Numbered from the stretch's first letter, positions 17,559-26,177 are shown. The stretch is 64,000 nucleotides of DNA from Cellvibrio sp. PSBB023 (GCF_002007605.1 NZ_CP019799.1:2170001-2234000); one strand, 5' to 3'. The notes: generated by a model from the letters alone, not told the origin. Numbers and translations are program-made.

Positions 17559-18791
17559 ATGACACAAGCACATTCCGTCTTAACGGCACATCAGCCCGAT
17601 AGCCATTCCCCGCTCCCACGCCCCTATACGCAGGCTGAGTTTCACCGGCAGCGATTGGTTGAGCTGGACTGGCTCAGGGTGTTGGTATTTGGCCTGTTAA
17701 TTTTTTACCACACCGGCATGCTTTACGCCGAAGGCTGGGACTATCACTACAAAAGCACTTATACCAGCAAACTGCTCACCAACATCATGCTCTGGTCAAA
17801 CCAGTGGCGTATGTCGCTACTGTTTTTAATCAGCGGCGCGGCGATATCCTTTTTAATCGCCAAACAGCCTTGGGGGCAATTTATCCGTAAGCGCATTCCC
17901 CTGCTTTTATTGCCACTGTTGTTTGGCATATTGGTAGTGGTAGTTCCACAGGTTTATGTGGAAGCGAACAGCAAAGGGTTAATCAACCTCACTGACTATT
18001 GGCATTTTTGGCACATCTACCTGGATCAAACCAGCGCTGAATTTGCTCCACACAAAACCTTGGGCCAACTCCACCTCACCTGGAATCACCTCTGGTTCTT
18101 GCCTTACATACTGGCCTATACATTGATCTTGTGGGCGCTCTACCCGCTGATAACTTCCCGCGCATGCGCGCCAGTGTGGCGATGGCTCAGCAGCAAATGC
18201 ACCCTGAGCCTGGTAGTGCTGGTACCTGTAGTGCTATTTCATGGCATCGGCTGGTGGCTCTACAGCAAATACCCCACCACCCATAATTTTGTCGAGGATT
18301 GGTACAACCACGCGCGCTCCTTGTTGTGCTTTGTACTGGGCTTCGCACTGGTGCGGATGCCGCAAGTATGGAGTCAATTCGCATCGATACGCTGGCACTT
18401 GCTGCCCATCGCCTTATTAACCTACGCCTATACCCTGTTTGCGTTTAACGGCGGCTCCCTGGGCGATAACAGAATCGCACAGGAAATCAACGGCTTTATA
18501 TGGTCAGCCAACGGCTGGTTGTGGATACTCACCATCATCGCCTGGGCACAACATTGGTTTACCTTTAGCAATCCATTGCTGAAATATTTAAACAGCGGTG
18601 TGTATTGTTTTTATATCTTGCACCAGACACTGATCATTGTTATTGCCTACTTTGTAGCACCCCATAAAGTGGGCCCAGTACTTGAACCACTGTTGATCAT
18701 CAGCGCTGTTGCAATCGGGTGCGTGGTGATTTTTGAAGTGGTTAAACGGCTTCCGGTGGTGCCGGTGCTGTTTGGGATTCAGAAGAAATAA
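17559..18791 (+). CDS. Integral membrane acyltransferase (acyltransferase-3/OpgC-like)
   Basis: The 410-residue protein has about ten transmembrane helices. The N-terminal LDWLRVLVFGLLIFYHTGM carries the Arg and His expected in acyltransferase-3 enzymes, and MSLLFLISGAAISFL follows as in OpgC-type proteins. The family transfers acyl or succinyl groups to glucans, sugars or lipids at the inner membrane; the substrate is unknown. AAGG lies eight bases before the ATG. It is divergent from the LytTR regulator. Confidence 0.82.
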   Translation: MTQAHSVLTAHQPDSHSPLPRPYTQAEFHRQRLVELDWLRVLVFGLLIFYHTGMLYAEGWDYHYKSTYTSKLLTNIMLWSNQWRMSLLFLISGAAISFLIAKQPWGQFIRKRIPLLLLPLLFGILVVVVPQVYVEANSKGLINLTDYWHFWHIYLDQTSAEFAPHKTLGQLHLTWNHLWFLPYILAYTLILWALYPLITSRACAPVWRWLSSKCTLSLVVLVPVVLFHGIGWWLYSKYPTTHNFVEDWYNHARSLLCFVLGFALVRMPQVWSQFASIRWHLLPIALLTYAYTLFAFNGGSLGDNRIAQEINGFIWSANGWLWILTIIAWAQHWFTFSNPLLKYLNSGVYCFYILHQTLIIVIAYFVAPHKVGPVLEPLLIISAVAIGCVVIFEVVKRLPVVPVLFGIQKK

Positions 18792-18800
18792 CAGGTCATG

Positions 18801-18853
18801 GGCGTGTGACTATTCAAAACAGGAGATTAACCCTTCAACAATAGTCACACGCC
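18801..18853. terminator. Long inverted repeat between convergent genes
   Basis: A 14-bp perfect stem (18801-18814 with 18840-18853, GGCGTGTGACTATT and its complement) encloses a 25-nt loop. It lies just after the acyltransferase stop and overlaps the end of soxR, so it can fold in both transcripts. There is no T-run, so factor-independent termination is uncertain. Confidence 0.45.
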
Positions 18854-19318
18854 ATCATCAGCGCGCTCAAGGATACGCGCTCCCGGGCCTTGGGCGCCGA
18901 GCACATCATCGGGGTTGCGCAAAGGGCAATCCCGAAGCGATAGACAACCACAACCGATACAGCTATTCAATTCATCCCGCAAGCGCTGCAATTTTTGTAT
19001 CCGTTCGTCCAGGCTCTCGCGCCATTTTGCAGCGGCGCGGCTCCATTGTGCTTTACCGGCTTTGGCTTCCGGTTGATATCGCCCCAGCACACGCTCTATT
19101 TCCCCTAAAGGTATTCCCACACGTTGCGCCACTTTAATAATCGCAATATAACGCAACACACTGGGAGCATAGCGCCGTTGATTGCCCGCATTGCGAATGC
19201 TCACAATTAACCCCTTAGCCTCATAAAAATGCACGGCAGATACCGCCACACCACTGCGCGCAGCCACTTCACCCACACTCAGTTCACGCTCACTGCACAT
19301 CTTGTGTTTTGTCACAGC
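18845..19318 (-). CDS. soxR: SoxR redox-sensing MerR-family regulator
   Basis: A MerR-type helix-turn-helix ([20 protein letters not shown]) and dimerisation helix are followed by the [2Fe-2S] cluster motif [12 protein letters not shown], which is diagnostic of SoxR. Oxidation of the cluster by redox-cycling compounds switches the protein to activator. The frame extends to 19366 but would cross the SoxR operator. The GTG at 19318 has GAGG nine bases upstream and gives 157 residues, close to known SoxR proteins (an ATG at 19300 is the other option). It is divergent from the NTF2-like gene at 19414 and shares its operator. Confidence 0.93.
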   Translation of the reverse strand, partial: AVTKHKMCSERELSVGEVAARSGVAVSAVHFYEAKGLIVSIRNAGNQRRYAPSVLRYIAIIKVAQRVGIPLGEIERVLGRYQPEAKAGKAQWSRAAAKWRESLDERIQKLQRLRDELNSCIGCGCLSLRDCPLRNPDDVLGAQGPGARILERADDGV

Positions 19319-19320
19319 TA

Positions 19321-19351
19321 TTGACCTCAAGTTAACTTGAGGTTTTATAGT
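19321..19351 (+). promoter_or_regulatory. SoxR-activated promoter and operator
   Basis: The palindrome CCTCAAGTTAACTTGAGG (19325-19342) is identical to the core SoxR box of E. coli soxS. It sits between a -35 TTGACC (19321-19326) and a -10 TATAGT (19346-19351) with a 19-base spacer. That overlong spacing is the hallmark of MerR-family activated promoters. It points rightward to the gene starting at 19414, with transcription predicted from about 19358. Confidence 0.92.
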
Positions 19352-19413
19352 GCAATCACTTTGCATTCATGACAAGCGCACTCACCTACCCATGCACCCC
19401 AGAGGTACTCACT

Positions 19414-19896
19414 ATGCTGGATCAACCGGAAAATATATTGCATGAAAAAAATGAATTATTGGTAACACGATTCCTGACATCAATCTTCAAACATCAGATC
19501 ACAGGGCAGGAAAAAACAGCATTATTCTCCAACACCTTGATGGATACATTAAGCTGTCAGGGGTTTCCGGAATTCAACCCACAAACATCGACCGAACTCA
19601 GTGGGTTTTTAAACTATCTCCTGGATGTATTCAGGCAGCCAACTATCAGTATCAACACCATCACAGCTGATGACACCACGGTACTCATTCACTTTCGTAT
19701 CCAAGGGAATCATCACGAAGAGTTCATGGGGCTTACCGCATCCTGCGGCAAGCTGTTATTAACAGCCCATATTCGCTTCACATTGCGGGAAAACAAAATC
19801 AGTGAAATATCTATGTACAACAAGCATGTTTCCTTAACCACTAATAAGGGCTACACCTACGAACTCACCAATCAGCAAGATCCCATACCGCAGTAG
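19414..19896 (+). CDS. SnoaL/NTF2-like protein under SoxR control
   Basis: The ATG at 19414 is chosen because AGAGG lies eight bases upstream and it follows the predicted SoxR transcript start; the longer frame from 19369 has no ribosome site. The 160-residue product has no signal peptide and shows the cone-like alpha+beta pattern of SnoaL/NTF2 proteins, with an N-terminal helix pair and a C-terminal sheet (LTASCGKLLLTAHIRFTLREN). Such folds bind small hydrophobic ligands or act as isomerases and cyclases. Control by SoxR suggests handling of redox-active quinones or phenazines. The reaction is unknown. Confidence 0.7.
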   Translation: MLDQPENILHEKNELLVTRFLTSIFKHQITGQEKTALFSNTLMDTLSCQGFPEFNPQTSTELSGFLNYLLDVFRQPTISINTITADDTTVLIHFRIQGNHHEEFMGLTASCGKLLLTAHIRFTLRENKISEISMYNKHVSLTTNKGYTYELTNQQDPIPQ

Positions 19897-19950
19897 CTCA
19901 TCTACACTTGCCCGAAACTTGTAATATAATATATCTTATTCCCACATTCA

Positions 19951-19985
19951 CTCGCACAGCACACATCACCCTGTGCGAGCCCTTT
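19951..19985 (+). terminator. Hairpin after the SoxR target gene
   Basis: A 9-bp perfect stem CTCGCACAG/CTGTGCGAG (19951-19959 with 19971-19979) is followed by CCCTTTGTATTT, a weak T-rich tract. Confidence 0.55.
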
Positions 19986-20194
19986 GTATTTACTTGATAC
20001 CAAAGGGATTTTCACAAATAACGATAAAAGTAAAACAACCCCGGCGTTCTGCGAAAACACCGACGAAATGTAATAACAAACAATAATCTTTTGATTATGC
20101 GCAGAACCCATCGCCTGCTTTGCAAATAACGCGTTTTTTATCGGCAATGATTTGTAAAGTTTTGAAAAATTAAATGTTATCAGGAGATAAATTT

Positions 20195-21142
20195 ATGCAA
20201 CGGCAATTCACGATGTTTTTGCGGTCAATGCTATTCGGTGTAGCTTGTTTAAGTAGCGTCGCCACCTTCGCACAAGATGGAAAAATGTATCCCATAGAGG
20301 CACCCGCTGAGCCGGGCGCAATTCCATTAAATACCGGTGGAGTGGAAAATCAGCCCGCACAGGAATCCTGGTTTCGTCAATGGGGCGACCCAATGGCGAG
20401 AAACATCACCAAAGCCACACTGACGCCCTTTCTCGCTGACCCTAAAAAAGCCAACGGCACCAGCGTGATTGTTGCACCAGGCGGCGGCTTTATGTGGTTA
20501 TCCATGGCGAATGAAGGCTGGGAAGTTGCCGAAGCGCTCGCTGCACGCGGCATTAATGCGTTTGTATTGAAATATCGCCTGCAACCTACCGCCGATTCAC
20601 TGGAAGCATTTGAAACACAAATGAACCAGCGTTTTGCCGAAGCTGCAAAGCCGGCAAGCGATGATAAATCCGGCGAGAAAAAATCAGGCACCGACAGATT
20701 ACAGCGCAATTTGGATAATCAACTTGCCGACGTGGAAGCCGCCTATGCACTGATTAACAGTCGCGCCAAAGAGTGGAATGTAGATATGAAAAAAATCGGC
20801 ATGATGGGCTTTTCTGCCGGCGCCGGATTAACCATGGCAACTACATTGCAATCCAAAAAAGTGAAGCTGGCGTTTATCGCGCCCATTTACGGCGGGATGA
20901 ATGCCGTAGATGTACCTAAAGACGCACCACCCATGTTCGCTGCCATTGCCGTTGACGATTTTTTATTCCACGGTGAAACCGGCCTGATCAAATCCTGGTA
21001 CGACGCAAAAATCCCTGTGGAATTTCACCTCTATCAAAACGGCGGCCACGGCTTCGGCTTGGGCAACCCGGATCGCACCAGCAACAAATGGTTTGATTCT
21101 TTCATCTACTGGCTTGAAGTAAACGGCTTTGTGAAACCTTAA
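20195..21142 (+). CDS. Secreted alpha/beta hydrolase (acetylxylan-esterase-like)
   Basis: The start at 20195 has AGGAG eight bases upstream. A signal peptide ends at about residue 27 (ATFA-QDG). The mature enzyme (315 residues in all) has an oxyanion glycine loop APGGGFMWLS, the nucleophile elbow GFSAGAG and a catalytic His in NGGHGFGLG, with an Asp in the AVDDFLF region. This resembles periplasmic acetylxylan esterases and related lipases. In a carbohydrate degrader, deacetylation of plant polysaccharide is a likely role. It is monocistronic with its own terminator. Confidence 0.8.
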   Translation: MQRQFTMFLRSMLFGVACLSSVATFAQDGKMYPIEAPAEPGAIPLNTGGVENQPAQESWFRQWGDPMARNITKATLTPFLADPKKANGTSVIVAPGGGFMWLSMANEGWEVAEALAARGINAFVLKYRLQPTADSLEAFETQMNQRFAEAAKPASDDKSGEKKSGTDRLQRNLDNQLADVEAAYALINSRAKEWNVDMKKIGMMGFSAGAGLTMATTLQSKKVKLAFIAPIYGGMNAVDVPKDAPPMFAAIAVDDFLFHGETGLIKSWYDAKIPVEFHLYQNGGHGFGLGNPDRTSNKWFDSFIYWLEVNGFVKP

Positions 21143-21156
21143 TTTATTATCACCAG

Positions 21157-21187
21157 TAAAGTCCGCTGTTATAGCAGCGGACTTTAT
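21157..21187 (+). terminator. Terminator of the esterase gene
   Basis: An 11-bp perfect stem AAAGTCCGCTG/CAGCGGACTTT (21158-21168 with 21175-21185) with a 6-nt loop is followed by ATT. Confidence 0.8.
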
Positions 21188-21249
21188 TCATTAAGCACGG
21201 CATTAATCGACAACTGGTTTAACGCTTATTCATTTCTCCTGCAAAAAAC

Positions 21250-22059
21250 TCACATCTCCCTTTCAATAAAAAATCCCGCCGCAATCCAGGCTTGTTTTAC
21301 TTCTGTTTGCCATGAGTGAGCGACAAGTTTCAATGGTTTAGCTGTCCAGTGCGCAATAGCGTCCAGTGCGTGACTGATTTTATTGCCGTCGCGCAGTATT
21401 TCCAAAAAGCGAAATTGCACGGGGGTGACAGGAAAGGTTGCTGTTTGAAAGTCGCGGCGCAATATCACCGCATGGGATAACATTTTTGGTGGAAAATCCG
21501 GCGTGCGGCCAGCACGAATTTCATGATAATACCAGGCAACAGGATAACCATAGGTGGCGAGTGTGAGGCAGGGTTGCAATACCAATTCATCGTCCGGCGC
21601 GTTCAGCTCCGGCCACTCACCGCCTTCATGGCCGGGAGCGTCGAATAGACGGAATAACTCGCATTCATAGCGGGTTAAATCCACCATAAAGTCGATCCAG
21701 TCTTCGCGTTGATCGTCAGGTAAATCGCGGTCGGGTCTTGTGTCCTCCAGCCATGCGGAAAAACGATTACCAAGGTCATAAAGCGTATAGCTGTTGGATG
21801 GGCAAGCCTCCAAATAACAATCCGCAAAATCGTTAAACACATCCGCGCCTAGCGCGTAGTGCGTGGCAGGAAATTGTTCACTGAGACATTGGCGTAAACG
21901 CAGAATATAGCTGCGTTGGTAAATCGCAAGGCACGCGGATGCATTTATGTTTGCGCCGGGCAAGAGGGTATCGTTAATACTGTGTGAATTAGGTGCGGCA
22001 GGGTCTAGCAAAGCATTGAGGAACCGGTGCTGTAAGCTATCCAGTGAGGCTGTCGTCAC
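21250..22059 (-). CDS. DUF2063 (HvfC/BufC-type) partner of the MNIO enzyme
   Basis: The N-terminal half shows the DUF2063 pattern: LQHRFLNALLDP, ACLAIYQRSYILRLRQCLSEQFPATHYALG, then FADCYLEACPSNSYTLYDLG. Members of this family act with MNIO (DUF692) enzymes in maturing Cys-rich peptides, probably by recognising the precursor. The frame reaches ATG 22074, inside the previous gene. The GTG at 22059 has AGGAGG six bases upstream and is preferred (269 residues). That site is formed by the last codons of the MNIO gene, whose stop lies one base away, so translation is coupled. Last gene of the operon. Confidence 0.85.
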   Translation of the reverse strand: MTTASLDSLQHRFLNALLDPAAPNSHSINDTLLPGANINASACLAIYQRSYILRLRQCLSEQFPATHYALGADVFNDFADCYLEACPSNSYTLYDLGNRFSAWLEDTRPDRDLPDDQREDWIDFMVDLTRYECELFRLFDAPGHEGGEWPELNAPDDELVLQPCLTLATYGYPVAWYYHEIRAGRTPDFPPKMLSHAVILRRDFQTATFPVTPVQFRFLEILRDGNKISHALDAIAHWTAKPLKLVAHSWQTEVKQAWIAAGFFIEREM

Positions 22060-22060
22060 T

Positions 22061-23014
22061 TCAGGCCTCCTCATACAAACGGCTGCCGCTCATCACATCG
22101 GGCACCATAAAACCGAGCGGAGTGGAAAACCCGCCATTATTTGCTGTTTGTTGTTGGATCGGTTGCGGATTCATATCGCTTATCGCTGTTGCTGCAATCC
22201 ATTCCCGCGCACGCAATACTTCTGCATGAAGTTGCTCAAAGGGCGGTACATCGCCATCCCACTCCAATAAGGTAGCCGCGCCTGCGGATCTGTGCCAAGC
22301 AGTGTGAAATAGCCGCCACACATCGTCACATACGGGGCCATCGTGGGTATCAATAATATGTGTGCCGCAATGTTGATGACCTGCAAGATGCAATTGCACT
22401 ACAGAATCAAACGGAAATTCATCAAGGTAAGCCTGCGGATCTGTGCCCGCATTAAAACAACTGACGTATACATTATTGATATCCAACAGCAAGCGACAAT
22501 CCGTTGCGGCGCAAAGTGCACGCAAAAATTGTGGTTCGCTGATAGTTGAATGCCGAAAACGCACATAAGTGCTGGGGTTCTCCAACACCAACGGGCGCTG
22601 GAGAATATCCTGCACTTGATGCACACGGGGAATCAGATGCTGAAGTACGTCTTCGTTGAGCGGCAATGGTAAAAGGTCGTGACTGTTGAGCCCCAGCACA
22701 CCAGTCCAACATAAATGATCGCTCACCCAACGCGGCTGGATTTCATCAACTAATTTTTTTAACCGGTGCAAATAATCCAGGTTGAGAGGATCAGTGCTGC
22801 CAATCGACATAGAGACGCCGTGCAATACTATTGGATAATGCTCTGCAATCCGTCGCAACATAGCGCGGGGGCGACCACCTGAATCCATAAAGTTTTCCGA
22901 GATAGCCTCAAACCAATCAACGGGCGGTTGCTCGCGCACAATATGTTCAAAGTGAACATTGCGTAAACCCACGCCCAATCCGAGTTGGTAATTCCCCCGA
23001 TCTATTTGTTCCAT
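22061..23014 (-). CDS. MNIO-family multinuclear iron oxidase (DUF692)
   Basis: The 317-residue TIM-barrel enzyme has the family's metal-binding and active-site motifs in order: GVGLRNVHFEHI, DWFEAISENFM, VLHGVSMSIGS, WVSDHLCW, LENPSTYVRF, LLLDINNVYVS, HLAGHQH, IDTHDGPV and LLEWDGDVP. Known MNIOs use two or three iron ions and O2 to modify Cys residues of ribosomal peptides (for example to thiooxazole or oxazolone/thioamide), often giving copper binding. It lies 14 bases after the ferritin-like gene, whose Cys-rich tail is the likely substrate, and is coupled to DUF2063. Confidence 0.92.
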   Translation of the reverse strand: MEQIDRGNYQLGLGVGLRNVHFEHIVREQPPVDWFEAISENFMDSGGRPRAMLRRIAEHYPIVLHGVSMSIGSTDPLNLDYLHRLKKLVDEIQPRWVSDHLCWTGVLGLNSHDLLPLPLNEDVLQHLIPRVHQVQDILQRPLVLENPSTYVRFRHSTISEPQFLRALCAATDCRLLLDINNVYVSCFNAGTDPQAYLDEFPFDSVVQLHLAGHQHCGTHIIDTHDGPVCDDVWRLFHTAWHRSAGAATLLEWDGDVPPFEQLHAEVLRAREWIAATAISDMNPQPIQQQTANNGGFSTPLGFMVPDVMSGSRLYEEA

Positions 23015-23028
23015 TCACCACTCCAACA

Positions 23029-25050
23029 TTAACCGCAACTATTGGCACCGCTCATACCACTGGCGCCACAGGCAGTCATACCTTCACCACTGTAAGTTTC
23101 GATCCACTCCATGGTTGGGCCATTGCTGAAAAGTTCCTGGTGCGGCACCGGCGACGGTGTTTTGGGCAACGAAGGATTATCCTTGCGTAAGGTCGGCCAG
23201 GTTTTTTCTTCAAATACTTTGCGCGCGCGTTTCCATACACCTTTTCCGCGATTGGGGCCGTCGGTGCTGAAGCGTTCTGCATTAATCGGTGTTGCACAGG
23301 AACCCAGCGTTGCGCATTCATTGTGTGCAGGATGATCCTGTTCTTCAGCCGTACCATAAAGCCCACAACCACCTTGACCGGCGCAATCATTTTTTACATG
23401 GCAAGTGTGATCAGACACATTTGGCTGCGATGGATCCGCGTAGTTATATTCCAGTGCAGTGGAACAATAACCTTGGCCAGCACAATTATTATCGCGCGTG
23501 CGCCCCTGGCCTTTACAGTGATTCAACCCCATGCAGGCGTGGCGCACTTCATCTTTACCCACGGCAGCAGGTGGATTGGCAGGAAACTTGGGCACACCTT
23601 TGAATTTTTCCAGTTGTGGATTGGCGACATCCGGCCAGAATGCACTCACATCAGGCAAAGTTGGAATCATCTTGATGTAATCATCCAAATAAGCCGCGGT
23701 ATACCAAGGCTCAGTACCAAATTGCGCGCGAAAGTTGTTACACAAACTGGTGAGATTACTAAACGCCTGATGGCGATGCCCCAAATTAATATTTTCAAAT
23801 GTCGGCGCGAGGTTATAAGTAATGTTATTTTCCTGAAAGGTGACCGTCCTCATTTGCTGAATGACTTTATCGAGAATCCAAATCATTGAGCGGTGCAAGG
23901 ATTGATTGAAATAACGCTTCTGGTTATGCGGCTCCTGCAAAAAAATACTTTCAGTCATGATCAACATGTATTGATACAAACCACTGACCACATTCGCCAA
24001 TTCGGCATAACCCGGCAGATAGGAAGCTGCCACAGGATTATCTGGAAAATTAAATACCACGCCACTCAAATCCGCCGTACTGACCGGTTGCTTTGCAGCA
24101 GCAGGCGGTTTGGGGTGCTTGGGCAGTTTTTCACTTTTAGGATCATAACCTTCAATTTGCGATTGCAAGGTCAGGAATTTGAAGTAGTGGGATAATTCTT
24201 GATGCGATGGATCATCAAATTTAGCAGGGCCAAATCCTTCACCTTGCGCATCAATCGTTTGTATCGCTTGCAGTGCCTGTTCACGCGAAGTAATGGCCAG
24301 TAGCTGGGATTTACCCGCATGACTATCCTCGCGGCTCATATAAGCCGCTGCATGGGCAGCGGAATTTTTCTCCGGCGGCGCCTGGTGTTTATTAAAACTG
24401 TGTTCGGGATAAACTGTATCAATATTATTAGGTGAATAATTGGTTGGCTGAATCTGACGCAATGTTTCGCCCCGATGGAAGTCCTCATCCTTCATATGCT
24501 CAGAGCAAATAATGCAACGCACATAGGAATAAATCTGGCCGATAGTTTTCCACGCACCGCCTTCCGGTGGCGCATCGGATGCTGCCGGGTATTCAATTTC
24601 AAGGAAGTGCCAGAGTTGTTCTACCGATAATTTTGAAAGAGGCAAGGCCAAGGGTTTTGCATCCGGCCCAAGCTTGGTGTGACCCGGCAAATTGGTTGGG
24701 TAAGGGCCAGGGGAATGCAGGTACATCTGCGGCATTTGCCCCAGTGAAAAAAGCACATTGGAAGACAGCGACATGTGCAGCATTTCTTCCACCGCCACAC
24801 TCATGATGGCAGCACCAGCGCGATCAGCAAACTGTGAGAGCGATGTGTCGGGGAACCCGGTGGGTGTACGGTTAATCGAATAATAAGTGAAAAGGTAAAT
24901 AGGGATGGTTGCCAGCTCCACCTCAATCGCCACCTGCAAATGCGATTTCAATTCAGCCAGCGCCTGTTCGCGTGTCCAGTGATCATTAATATGTTTCACT
25001 AAACGTTTTTCGGCTGGTGTCAGCCGTTTTACATGATCGGCGTAATTCAT
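23029..25050 (-). CDS. Ferritin-like (VioB/RebD-type) protein with C-terminal Cys-rich CX5C repeat tail
   Basis: I start at the ATG at 25050 (AAGGA seven bases upstream), giving 673 residues; the frame extends 23 codons further. Residues about 30-290 are a ferritin-like domain of the iminophenyl-pyruvate dimer synthase type, with helix signatures AIEVELATIPIYLF and VAVEEMLHMSLSSNVL (Glu43/45, Glu88/89 and His92 likely metal ligands). A middle helical region follows. Residues 504-673 hold eleven Cys, nine of them in CX5C spacing within repeated N-x-C-(A/K)-G-Q-G motifs like those of bufferin-type MNIO substrates. There is no signal peptide. As first gene of an operon with MNIO and DUF2063, it is probably the modified substrate, not merely a neighbour. 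Confidence 0.82.
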   Translation of the reverse strand: MNYADHVKRLTPAEKRLVKHINDHWTREQALAELKSHLQVAIEVELATIPIYLFTYYSINRTPTGFPDTSLSQFADRAGAAIMSVAVEEMLHMSLSSNVLFSLGQMPQMYLHSPGPYPTNLPGHTKLGPDAKPLALPLSKLSVEQLWHFLEIEYPAASDAPPEGGAWKTIGQIYSYVRCIICSEHMKDEDFHRGETLRQIQPTNYSPNNIDTVYPEHSFNKHQAPPEKNSAAHAAAYMSREDSHAGKSQLLAITSREQALQAIQTIDAQGEGFGPAKFDDPSHQELSHYFKFLTLQSQIEGYDPKSEKLPKHPKPPAAAKQPVSTADLSGVVFNFPDNPVAASYLPGYAELANVVSGLYQYMLIMTESIFLQEPHNQKRYFNQSLHRSMIWILDKVIQQMRTVTFQENNITYNLAPTFENINLGHRHQAFSNLTSLCNNFRAQFGTEPWYTAAYLDDYIKMIPTLPDVSAFWPDVANPQLEKFKGVPKFPANPPAAVGKDEVRHACMGLNHCKGQGRTRDNNCAGQGYCSTALEYNYADPSQPNVSDHTCHVKNDCAGQGGCGLYGTAEEQDHPAHNECATLGSCATPINAERFSTDGPNRGKGVWKRARKVFEEKTWPTLRKDNPSLPKTPSPVPHQELFSNGPTMEWIETYSGEGMTACGASGMSGANSCG
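23032..23541 (-). repeat. Cys-rich repeat tail (putative MNIO substrate region)
   Basis: These codons encode residues 504-673 of the ferritin-like protein. Cys lie at 506/512, 523/529, 550/556/562, 579/585, 661 and 672. The unit H-x-C-x3-N-x-C-(A/K)-G-Q-G occurs twice (from 504 and 548), and each is followed by a further C-x5-C pair. The protein ends ...ANSCG. Confidence 0.75.
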
Positions 25051-25435
25051 CTGCTGTTCCTTCTTCTGATATATACGGTTGGTTAAGAGGCACTTAAAAC
25101 TTATTATTTTATTAACCAAGGAAAGACGTTGATGGCGTATTAGCCGTCATAATCATTTCCCTGATGATATTGAAGTTGCAACACCGCCCGAGTGTCTCAT
25201 GCAAACAAGAGGCTATCTATTACAGGTTATTACACAGGGAAAGTTCATTCGACGACTAGAGGATCATTGCAGCGGTTAGTACGGTGCTCCATTCGGGTTT
25301 AAATTGGAAGATCAGGCAATCATGCCGGATTTTTGTGTATCCCAAATAACAGACCGAATACTTAACATAACAAGCATCGGGACAGCCCGCCTTAAAGCAA
25401 CTTTATATCCAGCTCAACTCATGAGGAATTCCGTT
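25051..25435. other. Divergent intergenic region between the ferritin-like/MNIO operon and the SDR gene
   Basis: About 385 bases with no convincing gene. It must hold both divergent promoters, but I see no clear -35/-10 pair, repeat or metal-regulator operator. The rightward frame from 25304 is only an upstream extension of the SDR gene. Confidence 0.5.
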
Positions 25436-26167
25436 ATGTTAACCAACAACGCAAAAATCATATTGATTACCGGCGCGAGCAGTGGGATCGGCGAAGCAAC
25501 TGCAAAAGTGCTGGCAAAAGCAGGCCATAAAGTCATGCTAGCTGCCCGCCGTATTGATCGACTTGAATTACTTGCAAAAACCATCACACACGATGGCGGA
25601 ACCGCAAAAGCTTACGCACTTGATGTAGTCTCCCGCGATAACTTCACGGCTGTGGTTGCTGCAATCACTGAGGAATTTGGACCAGTTGACGTATTGGTTA
25701 ATAACGCAGGCCTTATGCCACTATCGCCAATGGGGACACTCAAAACCAACGAATGGGATCAAATGATTGATGTGAATATCAAAGGCGTCCTAAACGGAAT
25801 TGCATCTGTTTTAACATCTATGGAACATCGCGGCGGCCACATAATTAATATCGCTTCCATTGCAGCCCACAGTGTATTTCCAACCGCCGCTGTTTACTGC
25901 GGAACAAAATTTGCCGTTCGCGCTATTTCAAACGGCTTACGTATGGAATCCAAAAAAGTACGAGTGACGATTTTTTCTCCTGGCGTTGTAGAAAGCGAAT
26001 TAGCTCACACCACAACCGACACCGCAACAAGAGAATGGCTTGAGGATTTTCGTAAAGTGGCGTTAAAACCAGAAGCCATTGCCAACGCAATCGCTTACGC
26101 CATTGAGCAACCAGAGGGTGTCAATATTGATGAATTGATTGTACAACCAACTCAATCAAGCTATTAA
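25436..26167 (+). CDS. SDR-family NAD(P)-dependent oxidoreductase
   Basis: The ATG at 25436 has GAGGA eight bases upstream and starts a 243-residue classical short-chain dehydrogenase. The cofactor loop TGASSGIGEA, NNAG, the catalytic Ser in IINIASIAAH and the Tyr-x3-Lys motif YCGTK are all present. The Arg pair in LAARRIDR after beta-2 favours NADPH. The substrate is unknown; the closest pattern is the YdfG/clavaldehyde-dehydrogenase-like group. It is monocistronic, with a hairpin after it. Confidence 0.88.
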   Translation: MLTNNAKIILITGASSGIGEATAKVLAKAGHKVMLAARRIDRLELLAKTITHDGGTAKAYALDVVSRDNFTAVVAAITEEFGPVDVLVNNAGLMPLSPMGTLKTNEWDQMIDVNIKGVLNGIASVLTSMEHRGGHIINIASIAAHSVFPTAAVYCGTKFAVRAISNGLRMESKKVRVTIFSPGVVESELAHTTTDTATREWLEDFRKVALKPEAIANAIAYAIEQPEGVNIDELIVQPTQSSY

Positions 26168-26177
26168 TGCATACCAT

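Noticed and set aside
25304..25435. N-terminal extension of the SDR protein
   Set aside because: The extension has no family match, and a good ribosome site precedes the internal ATG at 25436, where the Rossmann motif begins as expected.
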